Part shown: positions 32,147 through 39,974 of the stretch, piece after piece
Layout: every line of letters begins with the position of its first letter
Numbering within the stretch: the stretch's first letter is position 1
Assembly (NCBI GenBank): GCA_002299555.1
Contig: DBOL01000001.1
Span: 39,903 to 92,154 of the forward strand
DNA: 52,252 nucleotides
Direction of reading: 5' to 3'
DNA from: Candidatus Aminicenantes bacterium UBA647
GTDB lineage: Bacteria; Acidobacteriota; Aminicenantia; UBA2199
Position numbers and translations under genes: made by a program
Notes under the pieces: generated by a model
What the model was told of the DNA's origin: nothing
Database searches by the model: none
What the model saw: the letters and a program-made list of their open reading frames with translations, nothing else

Positions 32147-32175
32147 TTTTTAACATAAGGCGAAATTAATGTCAA
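32147..32175 (-). promoter_or_regulatory. Sigma-70-type promoter of dnaK
   Basis: TTGACA (32175-32170), a 17-bp spacer and TAAAAA (32152-32147) on the minus strand, giving a start near 32140. It has housekeeping form; no sigma-32-like boxes or CIRCE repeat were seen. Confidence 0.5.
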
Positions 32176-32242
32176 AGTTATTGGCATCCGGATATCCTCT
32201 ATATGACTGAATTATGGATTTTTATAAGATGCTATTTTATGA

Positions 32243-32248
32243 TATAAT
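32243..32248 (+). promoter_or_regulatory. Minus-10 element of the ftsH operon
   Basis: A perfect TATAAT 21 bp before the ftsH start, with an AT-rich but poor minus-35 region. GAGGT in the short leader serves as ribosome-binding site. Confidence 0.4.
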
Positions 32249-32269
32249 AACTCGAAGGATGAGGTAGAG

Positions 32270-34174
32270 ATGAAAGATATGAAAAACTTAAAAAATATAA
32301 ACAAGAAAAGGCCGAAAGGTTTCATGTTCTGGATCTTTTCAGGAATAATTATGGTTCTCCTTTACGGAATGTTATCAGATGTTTCGAGAGGGCGGATACT
32401 AAAGATCGATTTTTCAGATTTTATGAATAGAGTGGAGAAAAAAGAAGTAATATCAGCTTTTATAAAATCAAATGAAGTAACAGGAAAACTTGATTCCCCT
32501 GACGGAGGAGGGATCATTGATTATGAAACGGCAAAACCGCTTGAATACCCTGAATTTATCAGTAAGCTCAGAGAGAGTGGGGTCAAGATCAAGGTAGAAA
32601 AAATTAATAAAGGGGAATGGATATCCTATATCCTGAGTTTTGCCCCATTTCTTATACTTATTGCATTCTGGGTAATCATGATGAAACAGCAGGGTGGCGG
32701 TAAGGCATTCTCGTTCGGGAAAAGTAAAGCAAAGATGTTCACGGGAGAGAAGAATAAGATAACATTTAAAGATGTAGCCGGTGTTGTTGAGGCTAAGGAT
32801 GAGCTCCAGGAAATAATTGAATTTCTGAAGGAACCGAAGAAGTTCCAGAGACTTGGCGGGAAGATTCCCAAAGGTGTTCTCCTTGTCGGTGCGCCCGGGA
32901 CAGGGAAAACGCTACTTGCAAAAGCAGTTGCAGGTGAGGCTAATGTCCCGTTCTTTTCAATTTCCGGTTCTGATTTTGTTGAACTTTTCGTAGGTGTAGG
33001 TGCTTCCAGGGTCAGGGATCTTTTTGAAGAGGGTAAGAAACACTCCCCATGTCTGATATTTATTGATGAGATAGATGCAGTTGGAAGGCAGAGAGGTGCA
33101 GGACTCGGTGGCGGACACGATGAAAGAGAGCAAACATTGAACCAGCTTCTGGTTGAGATGGATGGGTTTGATGCAAATGTAGGAGTAATTATAATTGCTG
33201 CTACAAACAGGCCGGATATTCTAGACAGTGCCCTTTTAAGACCTGGAAGATTTGATAGAAGAATATTGGTTTCTTCCCCTGATGTAAAAGGAAGGGAAGC
33301 AATATTTAAGGTACATACAAAAAAGACTCCTACTGCGAAGGATGTGGATATCAAAATCCTGGCAAGGTCTACACCAGGGTTTACCGGAGCGGATATTGCA
33401 AATATGGTAAACGAAGCTGCTCTTTATGCATCCAGGGTAGGAAAGAAAAAGATAGAGATGTCAGATTTTGAATATGCTAAAGATAAAGTTCTTATGGGAA
33501 GTGAGAGAAAAAGTATGATAATTTCCGAAAAGGAAAAAGAGATCACTGCCTATCATGAAGCCGGGCATGCATTAATGGCATCAGTAGAGAAAGAGGCAGA
33601 TCCACTTCATAAGGTTTCAATAATACCCAGGGGTATGGCACTTGGAGTCACTCAGCAGCTTCCGATTGATGACAAATATACATATTCCAAAGAATATCTT
33701 ATGGCTCAGCTCTCAGTTCTTATGGCGGGGAGAATAAGTGAGAAAATCTTCCTGAATATTATTACATCCGGGGCTGGTAACGACTTTGAGAGAGCATCTT
33801 CGATAGCAAGAAAGATGGTATGTGAATGGGGTATGTCAGGTCTCGGGCCTGTCAGTTTTTCAAATCAGACCGACATGATCTTTCTGGGACGGGATATGAT
33901 GTCACATGCTGAATATTCAGAGGATACCTCAAGAAAGATAGATTTAGAGATAAAGAAAATACTGGATGCAGCTTATAAAAACGCAGAGAAAACTCTCCTT
34001 GCAAACAAGGATAAACTTAAAAAAATAGCACTGCTTCTTCTTGAAAAAGAGGCACTTTCTGCAGATGAGATACATGAGATCATCGGTAACGGAAAGGGTA
34101 AAAAAAAGACGGTAAAAAAGACGGTAAAAAAAACTGTAAAAAAAACGGACAAGAAAAAAACTATTGATCAATGA
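32270..34174 (+). CDS. ftsH: ATP-dependent zinc metalloprotease FtsH
   Basis: A 634-residue membrane AAA+ protease. Two N-terminal transmembrane helices (about 20-38 and 124-142) flank a periplasmic domain. The AAA module has GAPGTGKT (Walker A), FIDEIDAVGRQRGAG (Walker B) and ATNRPDILD (SRH). The zinc site is HEAGH. The C-terminus departs from the family: a lysine-rich tail of KKTV repeats encoded by the repeat at 34102-34149. FtsH degrades misassembled membrane proteins and, in many diderms, LpxC. The gene overlaps cdaA by 4 bp (ATGA), heading the ftsH-cdaA-cdaR-glmM-pdxJ-lpd operon. Confidence 0.96.
   Translation: MKDMKNLKNINKKRPKGFMFWIFSGIIMVLLYGMLSDVSRGRILKIDFSDFMNRVEKKEVISAFIKSNEVTGKLDSPDGGGIIDYETAKPLEYPEFISKLRESGVKIKVEKINKGEWISYILSFAPFLILIAFWVIMMKQQGGGKAFSFGKSKAKMFTGEKNKITFKDVAGVVEAKDELQEIIEFLKEPKKFQRLGGKIPKGVLLVGAPGTGKTLLAKAVAGEANVPFFSISGSDFVELFVGVGASRVRDLFEEGKKHSPCLIFIDEIDAVGRQRGAGLGGGHDEREQTLNQLLVEMDGFDANVGVIIIAATNRPDILDSALLRPGRFDRRILVSSPDVKGREAIFKVHTKKTPTAKDVDIKILARSTPGFTGADIANMVNEAALYASRVGKKKIEMSDFEYAKDKVLMGSERKSMIISEKEKEITAYHEAGHALMASVEKEADPLHKVSIIPRGMALGVTQQLPIDDKYTYSKEYLMAQLSVLMAGRISEKIFLNIITSGAGNDFERASSIARKMVCEWGMSGLGPVSFSNQTDMIFLGRDMMSHAEYSEDTSRKIDLEIKKILDAAYKNAEKTLLANKDKLKKIALLLLEKEALSADEIHEIIGNGKGKKKTVKKTVKKTVKKTDKKKTIDQ
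34102..34149 (+). repeat. Four 12-bp tandem units encoding KKTV repeats at the FtsH C-terminus
   Basis: AAAAAGACGGTA occurs twice exactly, then as AAAAAAACTGTA and AAAAAAACGGAC. Each unit encodes Lys-Lys-Thr-Val or a variant. Such short A-rich repeats are prone to slippage, so the tail length may vary between strains. Confidence 0.85.
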
Positions 34175-34929
34175 TTTTTGAGAATATCGCAAATGCATTT
34201 TCGAAATTCGGAATCAGTGATATTATTGACATAGTTTTCCTTTTCATCATCTTCTATTACATTCTCCTTCTTATAAAAGGTACAAAGTCTTACCAGATGG
34301 CGATAGGGCTGGCACTGATTGGTGTTTTTGCCATGATTGCAAGCTTGCTTAAACTCACAGCTTTCTCCTTTATTATAGATAACTTTCTGACATATCTGAT
34401 CATTGCGATCATAGTTCTTTTCCAGGATGAGTTGAGGAAGGTTCTTGCGGAGATAGGCAGCAGGATTAAGACCAAGTACAATCTTGATCAAAAGTCTGAG
34501 GTTTCGGATGTGATAGTGAATACTGCTGTTGCATTGTCTCTTTCCAAGATAGGAGCTCTGATTGCAATAGAGAGAGAGAACAAGATAAGTAATTATGTAA
34601 ATAAGCCGGTTCCGATCAATACAGAGGTCAACAAGGATATTCTGCTGACAATATTTACTCCGGGATCACCATTGCATGATGGTGCAGTTGTAATAAGCGG
34701 AGATAAGATCACAATGGCAAAGTGTTTTTTTCAACTCCCTCCTTTACTTGAACTTTCACCAAGCGGTACCAGACATCTGGCAGCAATGGGAATAACTCAA
34801 CAAACAGATTGTGTAGCAGTAATTGTCTCAGAGGAGACCGGGAAAATATCTATGGCAGTTAATGGAGAGTTGATAAGAGGGTTAGACAGAGAAGGGCTCA
34901 GAAGCAGACTTAAAACTTATAGACTGTAG
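34171..34929 (+). CDS. cdaA: Diadenylate cyclase CdaA
   Basis: A 252-residue enzyme that makes cyclic di-AMP from two ATP. Three N-terminal transmembrane helices (about 18-36, 42-60 and 66-84) precede the DAC domain, with GALIAIER, LHDGAVVISG (DGA 170-172) and SGTRHLAAMG. The last is the RHR motif of the family, but the third residue is Leu203 instead of Arg. The gene starts inside the ftsH stop and is followed after 6 bp by cdaR, its usual regulator. c-di-AMP normally controls potassium and osmolyte balance and envelope stress. Confidence 0.93.
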   Translation: MIFENIANAFSKFGISDIIDIVFLFIIFYYILLLIKGTKSYQMAIGLALIGVFAMIASLLKLTAFSFIIDNFLTYLIIAIIVLFQDELRKVLAEIGSRIKTKYNLDQKSEVSDVIVNTAVALSLSKIGALIAIERENKISNYVNKPVPINTEVNKDILLTIFTPGSPLHDGAVVISGDKITMAKCFFQLPPLLELSPSGTRHLAAMGITQQTDCVAVIVSEETGKISMAVNGELIRGLDREGLRSRLKTYRL

Positions 34930-34935
34930 GTAAAT

Positions 34936-35610
34936 ATGAATTTTAGAGATATTGTAATGAACAATAAGGGCCTTAAATTAACGGCTTTTCTCCTGGCAAT
35001 TTCAGTTTGGATACTTATCTCCGGAAGAGAGAGAACCTATCTTGAAAAGAATTTCATTATTAATATTGAACATTCTAATGTTTCAGAAATGATCGATGTA
35101 CAGAACAGACCTGATACCCTGAGGATCATGGTCAGGGGTACTGCAGAAGAGATAGGGAAAATAAGTGAAAAGGACTTTCATATAAGTGTTGATCTGAATG
35201 ATGTAAAAGAGAGTATGAAGTTGACAATGTTTACGGAAGATCATCTTACTTTTCCTGAAGATGTTGAAATAATTTCGATCAATCCGAAGATATTTGAAGT
35301 TATAGTCAGAGAGTTCTATTCAAAGGAGGTTCCGGTGCGGGTATTGTATACCGGGAGACTTCCGAGAGGTGTTGTACTTGTTGAAAGGAAGATAAATCCG
35401 GAAAAAGTGAAAATATTCGGATATAAGTCGGAGATAAAAAACATCAATACAGTTTACGGTAGTGATAAGATTAACCTTTCAGATATCACTGAAAACTCAG
35501 TCATTAAAATATCACTTGAAAAGAGAGAGGAAATTCTCAGATTTGAGGGATATGATAGTATTGAAGTGACTCTGAAAGTAAATAATATTAATGAAAAAAA
35601 GAAGCAATGA
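34936..35610 (+). CDS. cdaR: CdaR (YbbR-domain regulator of CdaA)
   Basis: A 224-residue protein with one N-terminal transmembrane helix (GLKLTAFLLAISVWILISG) and two YbbR repeats in the extracytoplasmic part (about 30-120 and 125-215), each a small beta-rich domain (for example LNDVKESMKL and PVRVLYTGRLPRG). CdaR binds CdaA and modulates cyclic di-AMP production. The N-terminal NNKGLKLTAFLLA is a family hallmark. It lies between cdaA and glmM in the conserved order and overlaps glmM by 20 bp. Confidence 0.88.
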   Translation: MNFRDIVMNNKGLKLTAFLLAISVWILISGRERTYLEKNFIINIEHSNVSEMIDVQNRPDTLRIMVRGTAEEIGKISEKDFHISVDLNDVKESMKLTMFTEDHLTFPEDVEIISINPKIFEVIVREFYSKEVPVRVLYTGRLPRGVVLVERKINPEKVKIFGYKSEIKNINTVYGSDKINLSDITENSVIKISLEKREEILRFEGYDSIEVTLKVNNINEKKKQ

Positions 35611-36928
35611 GGCTTTGTTCGGTACTGACGGGATAAGGTCTGAATTCGGAAAGTTTCCACTTGATCCCAATTCTATAAAAAGGATCGGATCGTCCATAAC
35701 AGCATGCATGGGACCTGTCAGGATTTTGACAGGGATGGATACAAGGAAGTCGGGGCCGGAAATTGAAGGATTGATATGTGAAGGGATCGATAGCAGTGCA
35801 GAGATTTTCAGTACAGGTGTAGTTCCCACTCCCGCATTATCCTACAATGTTGCAACAGGTCCTTTCGATCTGGGAATAATGATAACAGCTTCACATAATG
35901 TCTGGTCAGATAACGGAATAAAATTGTTTGGTCCGGATGGAGAGAAGTTACCTGATGAAACTCAGAACAGGGTCGAAGAAATATTCTACTCAAGTGATTC
36001 TTTTGATATCCATGGCAGCAAAGATGATATCATTCCTTTTGACGGATTGGAGAATTATGTAAATTTCGTAGTATCCGAATTTTCAGGAATAAGGTCTGAT
36101 GTATCAGAAATTCTTCTCGATTGTGCTAACGGGGCTGTCTCGAAAGCGGCATCAGCTGTTTATTCGAAGCTCGGTATAAACCATACTCTTTTTAATATAA
36201 CACCGGATGGGAGGAACATTAATTCAGGTTGCGGTTCTATGGAACCCGGCTTTCTGAGGGGACACATTATTTCCGGCAAAGGTCAATTGGGGGTAGCATT
36301 TGATGGTGATGGGGACAGAGTGCTTATGATAGACGATTCCGGTAAAGATCTGGATGGAGATTTTATTCTTTATATAATCTCAAAATTTCTGAAGGAAAGT
36401 GACCCTGATTATCACCCTGCAATTGTGGGAACAACAATGTCGAATCTGGCACTTGAGAGACTGGTCGGGAGATCCGGGATCAGTTTTTTCAGAAGTGATG
36501 TTGGTGACAGGCATGTTTATGAAGAGATGAAAAAAAGATCTGCTGTACTCGGGGGAGAACAATCAGGACACATCATTTACAGTGCAATACAAAAAACGGG
36601 AGACGGTATAATTACATCACTCCTTTTTCTAAAGGCCCTCGCCTTCCTTGATCTTAATGTTTCAGAAGCTTCAGAACTTTACAAACCTTTTCCTCAAATT
36701 ATAAAAAGTATAAAAATAAGAGATAAACGTCCACTTGATAGTTGGGTCGACCTCAAAATAATGATAGAAAAGTTTAACAAGGAACATAGTGTTAATTCCC
36801 GTATCCTCATCCGATATTCCGGGACTGAAAAAAAGATAAGACTTATGATCGAATCAGAAGATGAGAATGTAATAAATAAAAACCTGGAGATCTTTGAGAA
36901 TTTTTTGATCTCTGAGATAGGAGAATAG
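35591..36928 (+). CDS. glmM: Phosphoglucosamine mutase
   Basis: A 445-residue enzyme converting glucosamine-6-phosphate to glucosamine-1-phosphate for UDP-GlcNAc, hence peptidoglycan and lipid A. The start ALFGTDGIRSEFGK, active-site phosphoserine loop MITASHNVWSDNGIKLF, metal loop FDGDGDRV, sugar loop GGEQSGHII and phosphate loop ILIRYSGTEKKIR are all present. The gene overlaps the cdaR end by 20 bp, so translation is coupled. In Gram-positives CdaA, CdaR and GlmM form a complex; the same gene order in this diderm suggests it may do so here. Confidence 0.96.
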   Translation: MKKRSNEALFGTDGIRSEFGKFPLDPNSIKRIGSSITACMGPVRILTGMDTRKSGPEIEGLICEGIDSSAEIFSTGVVPTPALSYNVATGPFDLGIMITASHNVWSDNGIKLFGPDGEKLPDETQNRVEEIFYSSDSFDIHGSKDDIIPFDGLENYVNFVVSEFSGIRSDVSEILLDCANGAVSKAASAVYSKLGINHTLFNITPDGRNINSGCGSMEPGFLRGHIISGKGQLGVAFDGDGDRVLMIDDSGKDLDGDFILYIISKFLKESDPDYHPAIVGTTMSNLALERLVGRSGISFFRSDVGDRHVYEEMKKRSAVLGGEQSGHIIYSAIQKTGDGIITSLLFLKALAFLDLNVSEASELYKPFPQIIKSIKIRDKRPLDSWVDLKIMIEKFNKEHSVNSRILIRYSGTEKKIRLMIESEDENVINKNLEIFENFLISEIGE

Positions 36929-36930
36929 AC

Positions 36931-37641
36931 ATGAGATTAGGAGTAAATATTGATCATATTGCAACTCTGAGGCAGGCCAGGATGACAGACGAGCCTGACC
37001 CGGTATATGCTGCCGTTCTGGCTGAACTGGCGGGAGCAGATGGGATTACGATCCATATGCGTCAGGATAGACGTCATATCCAGGAAAAAGATCTGGAACT
37101 CTTAAGAAAGATAGTTAAGACAAAACTTAATCTTGAGATGGCTGTTTCGATGGATATGGTGAAGATCGCTCTTAAGTATAAGCCGGACACATGTACGCTG
37201 GTGCCTGAAAGTGCTGAGGAAGTGACTACAACAGGCGGACTCGATATGCTTATGTTCGGTGATAAGGTTGAAGAGGTGGCAGGAAACCTGAAGGCTGCAG
37301 GGCTGGAAGTTTCGGTATTTATTGATCCTGATATAGATCAGATCAAAGTTTGTCACAGGATGGGTATCAAAATGATCGAATTGAATACCGGAGAATATGC
37401 AAAGAACTCGAAGACAAGCTTTGGTACGATCGAGATCGAAAAGATAAAGAAATCGGTTCAATATGCGAAAAAACTTAATTTTAGAATCTATGCAGGTCAT
37501 GGACTGACCTACCGGAATATAGCCCCGATAGCGTTAATCGAGGAGATTGAGGAGTTGAATATCGGTCACTCTATAATTGGCAATGCTGCTTTTATCGGCC
37601 TTGAAAATGCAGTAAAAAAAATGAAGGAACTAATTTCTTAG
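36931..37641 (+). CDS. pdxJ: Pyridoxine 5'-phosphate synthase
   Basis: A 236-residue TIM-barrel enzyme that condenses 3-amino-2-oxopropyl phosphate with deoxyxylulose 5-phosphate in the DXP-dependent vitamin B6 route. LGVNIDHIATLRQAR, ITIHMRQDRRHIQ, NLEMAVS, CTLVPE, ELNTGEYA and AGHGLTYRN are all conserved; His in HIRQD-type and the essential Glu in NLEMA are visible. Three bases separate it from the glmM stop. Its presence argues for de novo B6 synthesis; pdxA is not in the window. Confidence 0.97.
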   Translation: MRLGVNIDHIATLRQARMTDEPDPVYAAVLAELAGADGITIHMRQDRRHIQEKDLELLRKIVKTKLNLEMAVSMDMVKIALKYKPDTCTLVPESAEEVTTTGGLDMLMFGDKVEEVAGNLKAAGLEVSVFIDPDIDQIKVCHRMGIKMIELNTGEYAKNSKTSFGTIEIEKIKKSVQYAKKLNFRIYAGHGLTYRNIAPIALIEEIEELNIGHSIIGNAAFIGLENAVKKMKELIS

Positions 37642-37654
37642 AAGGGGAAAGTTA

Positions 37655-39028
37655 ATGTACGATATCTTATTCTTAGGTGGTGGTCCGGCAGGTTACGAAG
37701 GTGCTATATCAGCCGGGAAGCGGGGATTGAAGACAGCAGTTGTGGAAAAAGCTCTGCCGGGTGGAACTTGTCTTCATTCAGGGTGTATTCCCACGAAAAG
37801 CCTTCTCAATTCTGTTAAGATCATTAAAGGGTTGAAGAGTGCCAAAAAGCTTGGAGTTAAAATAGAGGGATTTGAAGTTGATATTCAGGGAATGTTGAAA
37901 CAGAAAGAGAGGGTTGTCTCCAAGCTTACTAAAGGGATAAATTACCTGTTGGGTGAAAATAATGTTGATCTTTTAGAAGGGAACGGCAGGATAGTTGCCC
38001 CTGGTATTGTTGAAGTTGATAATGGAGAAACGTATAGGTCAAAGAATATAGTGATCGCAACCGGATCGTCTCCGGCTCAATTGCCCCATTTAAAATTTGA
38101 TAATGAGTTTATTGTAAGTTCTGATGAAGCATTGCTTATTAAAGATGTGCCTGAAAAACTCCTTGTAATAGGGGCGGGTGCGATCGGAGTTGAGATGGGA
38201 GTCATATATAGTTATCTCGGTTCCGATGTTACGATAGTTGAGATAATGGACCAGATCATTCCTGGAAGTGATAAAGAACTTTCTGACATACTCGCAGGAG
38301 AATTGAGAAAGAGCAGGATTAAAGTCCTTACGTCCACTTCTGTATCTGACCCTTCGATCGACAGGCAGAAGGGGAAGATATCATTCAAGGTAAAAGATGA
38401 GAAAGGGGAGACGGAACAGAGTTTCTCAAAAGTACTCCTTTCAGTTGGAAGAGTCCCGAACACATCCGGGGTATTCTCTCCTGAGATCAGGATCGAACTG
38501 GACAAAAAGGGATTTATTAAAACAGGTAAAAACCTTAAAACCGGAGTTGAGGGGATATATGCATGTGGAGATGTCATCGGACATCCGCTACTTGCCCACA
38601 AAGCTTCCCATCAGGCTATTGCAATTGTAGACCATATCCTTGATGGAAAAGAGATTCATGAGATGACAATTCCGGGAGCGGTTTTTACTTTCCCGGAGCT
38701 GGCTTCTGTCGGTTTTACCGAAGAAGATGCAATAAAAAAGGGGATCAAATACAAGGCAGGAAGATTTCCTTATTCTGCCGGATCAAGGTCAAATGCTGTC
38801 GATGAGAAGACAGGGATGGTAAAAGTGATCACAGGTATTGATAATGTCCTTCTGGGAGCTCATATTCTGGGAGCTGAAGCCGGAGAGCTTCTTCCTCTTC
38901 TTACTTATGCTGTTTCAAAGGGATTGAAAACAGATGAGTTCAGAGATCTTGTCTTTATTCATCCGACTCTGAGTGAAAATGTCTGGGAAGCGGTGGGTGA
39001 GGCCGGAGGATTCTCAATCCATATCTGA
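37655..39028 (+). CDS. lpd: Dihydrolipoamide dehydrogenase
   Basis: A 457-residue FAD disulfide oxidoreductase. FAD-binding GGGPAGYEGAISAGKRG, redox disulfide GGTCLHSGCIPTKS (CxxxxC), NAD-binding GAGAIGVEMGVIY and the C-terminal HPTLSENVWEA with the catalytic His-Glu are present. It re-oxidises dihydrolipoyl groups of 2-oxoacid dehydrogenases or the glycine-cleavage complex. No E1, E2 or glycine-cleavage gene is adjacent, so the complex it serves is unknown. It starts 13 bp after pdxJ with a GAAGGGGAAAG ribosome-binding site and is probably the last gene of the ftsH operon. Confidence 0.95.
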   Translation: MYDILFLGGGPAGYEGAISAGKRGLKTAVVEKALPGGTCLHSGCIPTKSLLNSVKIIKGLKSAKKLGVKIEGFEVDIQGMLKQKERVVSKLTKGINYLLGENNVDLLEGNGRIVAPGIVEVDNGETYRSKNIVIATGSSPAQLPHLKFDNEFIVSSDEALLIKDVPEKLLVIGAGAIGVEMGVIYSYLGSDVTIVEIMDQIIPGSDKELSDILAGELRKSRIKVLTSTSVSDPSIDRQKGKISFKVKDEKGETEQSFSKVLLSVGRVPNTSGVFSPEIRIELDKKGFIKTGKNLKTGVEGIYACGDVIGHPLLAHKASHQAIAIVDHILDGKEIHEMTIPGAVFTFPELASVGFTEEDAIKKGIKYKAGRFPYSAGSRSNAVDEKTGMVKVITGIDNVLLGAHILGAEAGELLPLLTYAVSKGLKTDEFRDLVFIHPTLSENVWEAVGEAGGFSIHI

Positions 39029-39036
39029 TCGGATGA

Positions 39037-39852
39037 TCAAATAAGATTGAAGAGTTTCTCTCCTGTTTTGACATGTTTACCAACGATTCCTTTCAGGGGA
39101 ACGCCGAGGGTTTCCGGAGTTACCATAATTATTGTTGAACCGAGTTCAAACCGTCCCATTTCATCCATCTGTTCAGTAGTGAACGATATCTCCTTCCACC
39201 GGTTATCTCTTTTGTGTTTTTCGATGAATTCCATTTTAATACTTCCGACAAAAGTTGCTCCGACTGCTGCAATGTATACAGGAGAATCATTATATTCCAT
39301 GTCAAGAACTATCCTTTCATTCTTTACAAACAGCTTTTTAATGTTTTTTAAGCCGAGGTTGTTAACAGGATACAGATGCCCTCTCATATGGCAATATTTT
39401 TTTACTATCCCTCCGAGAGGGAAATGGTACCTGTGGTAGTCCATGGGAGATAGATAGATAGTAGTGATATACCATTTCTTATTAAGATCCAATTCCAGAT
39501 TAAGGAATTCTGTAAGGTCGTAATCGATTCCTTTTGCCTGGATCACTTTATTGGAATCTGCAAGCTCGATCGATGATATCACACCATCTGCAGGTGAGAG
39601 GAGTGCCTTGCTATCTCCTGTTAGCGGTCTCTTTTTCGGGTCAAGTTTCCGGATAAACACTTCAGCAAGGGAGTTATAGTCGCATACATCTCCTTCATAA
39701 TCATCCATGGATATCTTGTATGTATCAATGAATAAGTCAATTATGAATCTGACTATAAATTTTGGCCTTTGTAATCTTGTAATTCTACCGTATATCCTGC
39801 TGAAAACAGGAAAAGATAACACATACAGGATGCTCCTGATCAAAGAATTCAT
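39037..39852 (-). CDS. psd: Phosphatidylserine decarboxylase proenzyme
   Basis: A 271-residue protein. Near the C-terminus FELGSTIIMVTPE contains the LGST autocleavage site, which splits the chain between Gly and Ser into beta and alpha subunits and leaves the pyruvoyl cofactor. SPADGVISS, LSPMDYHRYHFP and VGATFVGSI are family motifs (the catalytic Asp and His region). It makes phosphatidylethanolamine at the inner membrane. PssA is not seen. A TATAAT 8 bases before its ATG and no ribosome-binding site fit a leaderless transcript. Confidence 0.94.
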   Translation of the reverse strand: MNSLIRSILYVLSFPVFSRIYGRITRLQRPKFIVRFIIDLFIDTYKISMDDYEGDVCDYNSLAEVFIRKLDPKKRPLTGDSKALLSPADGVISSIELADSNKVIQAKGIDYDLTEFLNLELDLNKKWYITTIYLSPMDYHRYHFPLGGIVKKYCHMRGHLYPVNNLGLKNIKKLFVKNERIVLDMEYNDSPVYIAAVGATFVGSIKMEFIEKHKRDNRWKEISFTTEQMDEMGRFELGSTIIMVTPETLGVPLKGIVGKHVKTGEKLFNLI

Positions 39853-39860
39853 TACGTTCC

Positions 39861-39866
39861 ATTATA
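39861..39866 (-). promoter_or_regulatory. Minus-10 element of psd, leaderless geometry
   Basis: A perfect TATAAT on the minus strand 8 bases before the psd ATG; the minus-35 region is weak (TTTCAT). The predicted leader is about 2 nt. Confidence 0.4.
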
Positions 39867-39939
39867 TCCCTTTTCCTCTAAAAAATGAAACATTTATTTT
39901 CTCAATGACATTAGTATGACAAAACGAAAGTGCTTTTAA

Positions 39940-39968
39940 TTGACACATATTGGGATCAAATATATAAT
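39940..39968 (+). promoter_or_regulatory. Perfect consensus sigma-70 promoter with its start on the ATG
   Basis: TTGACA (39940-39945), exactly 17 bp, then TATAAT (39963-39968). This matches both consensus hexamers and the ideal spacing. Position +1 falls on 39975, the A of the ATG of the PepSY-protein gene. Confidence 0.75.
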
Positions 39969-39974
39969 TTTCTG

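Noticed and set aside
32127..32269. Heat-shock control element (CIRCE) upstream of dnaK
   Set aside because: No TTAGCACTC-N9-GAGTGCTAA-like repeat is present; only a housekeeping-type promoter was found.
32626..33354. 242-codon frame opposite ftsH
   Set aside because: Antisense shadow of the AAA domain; the sense frame carries all catalytic motifs.
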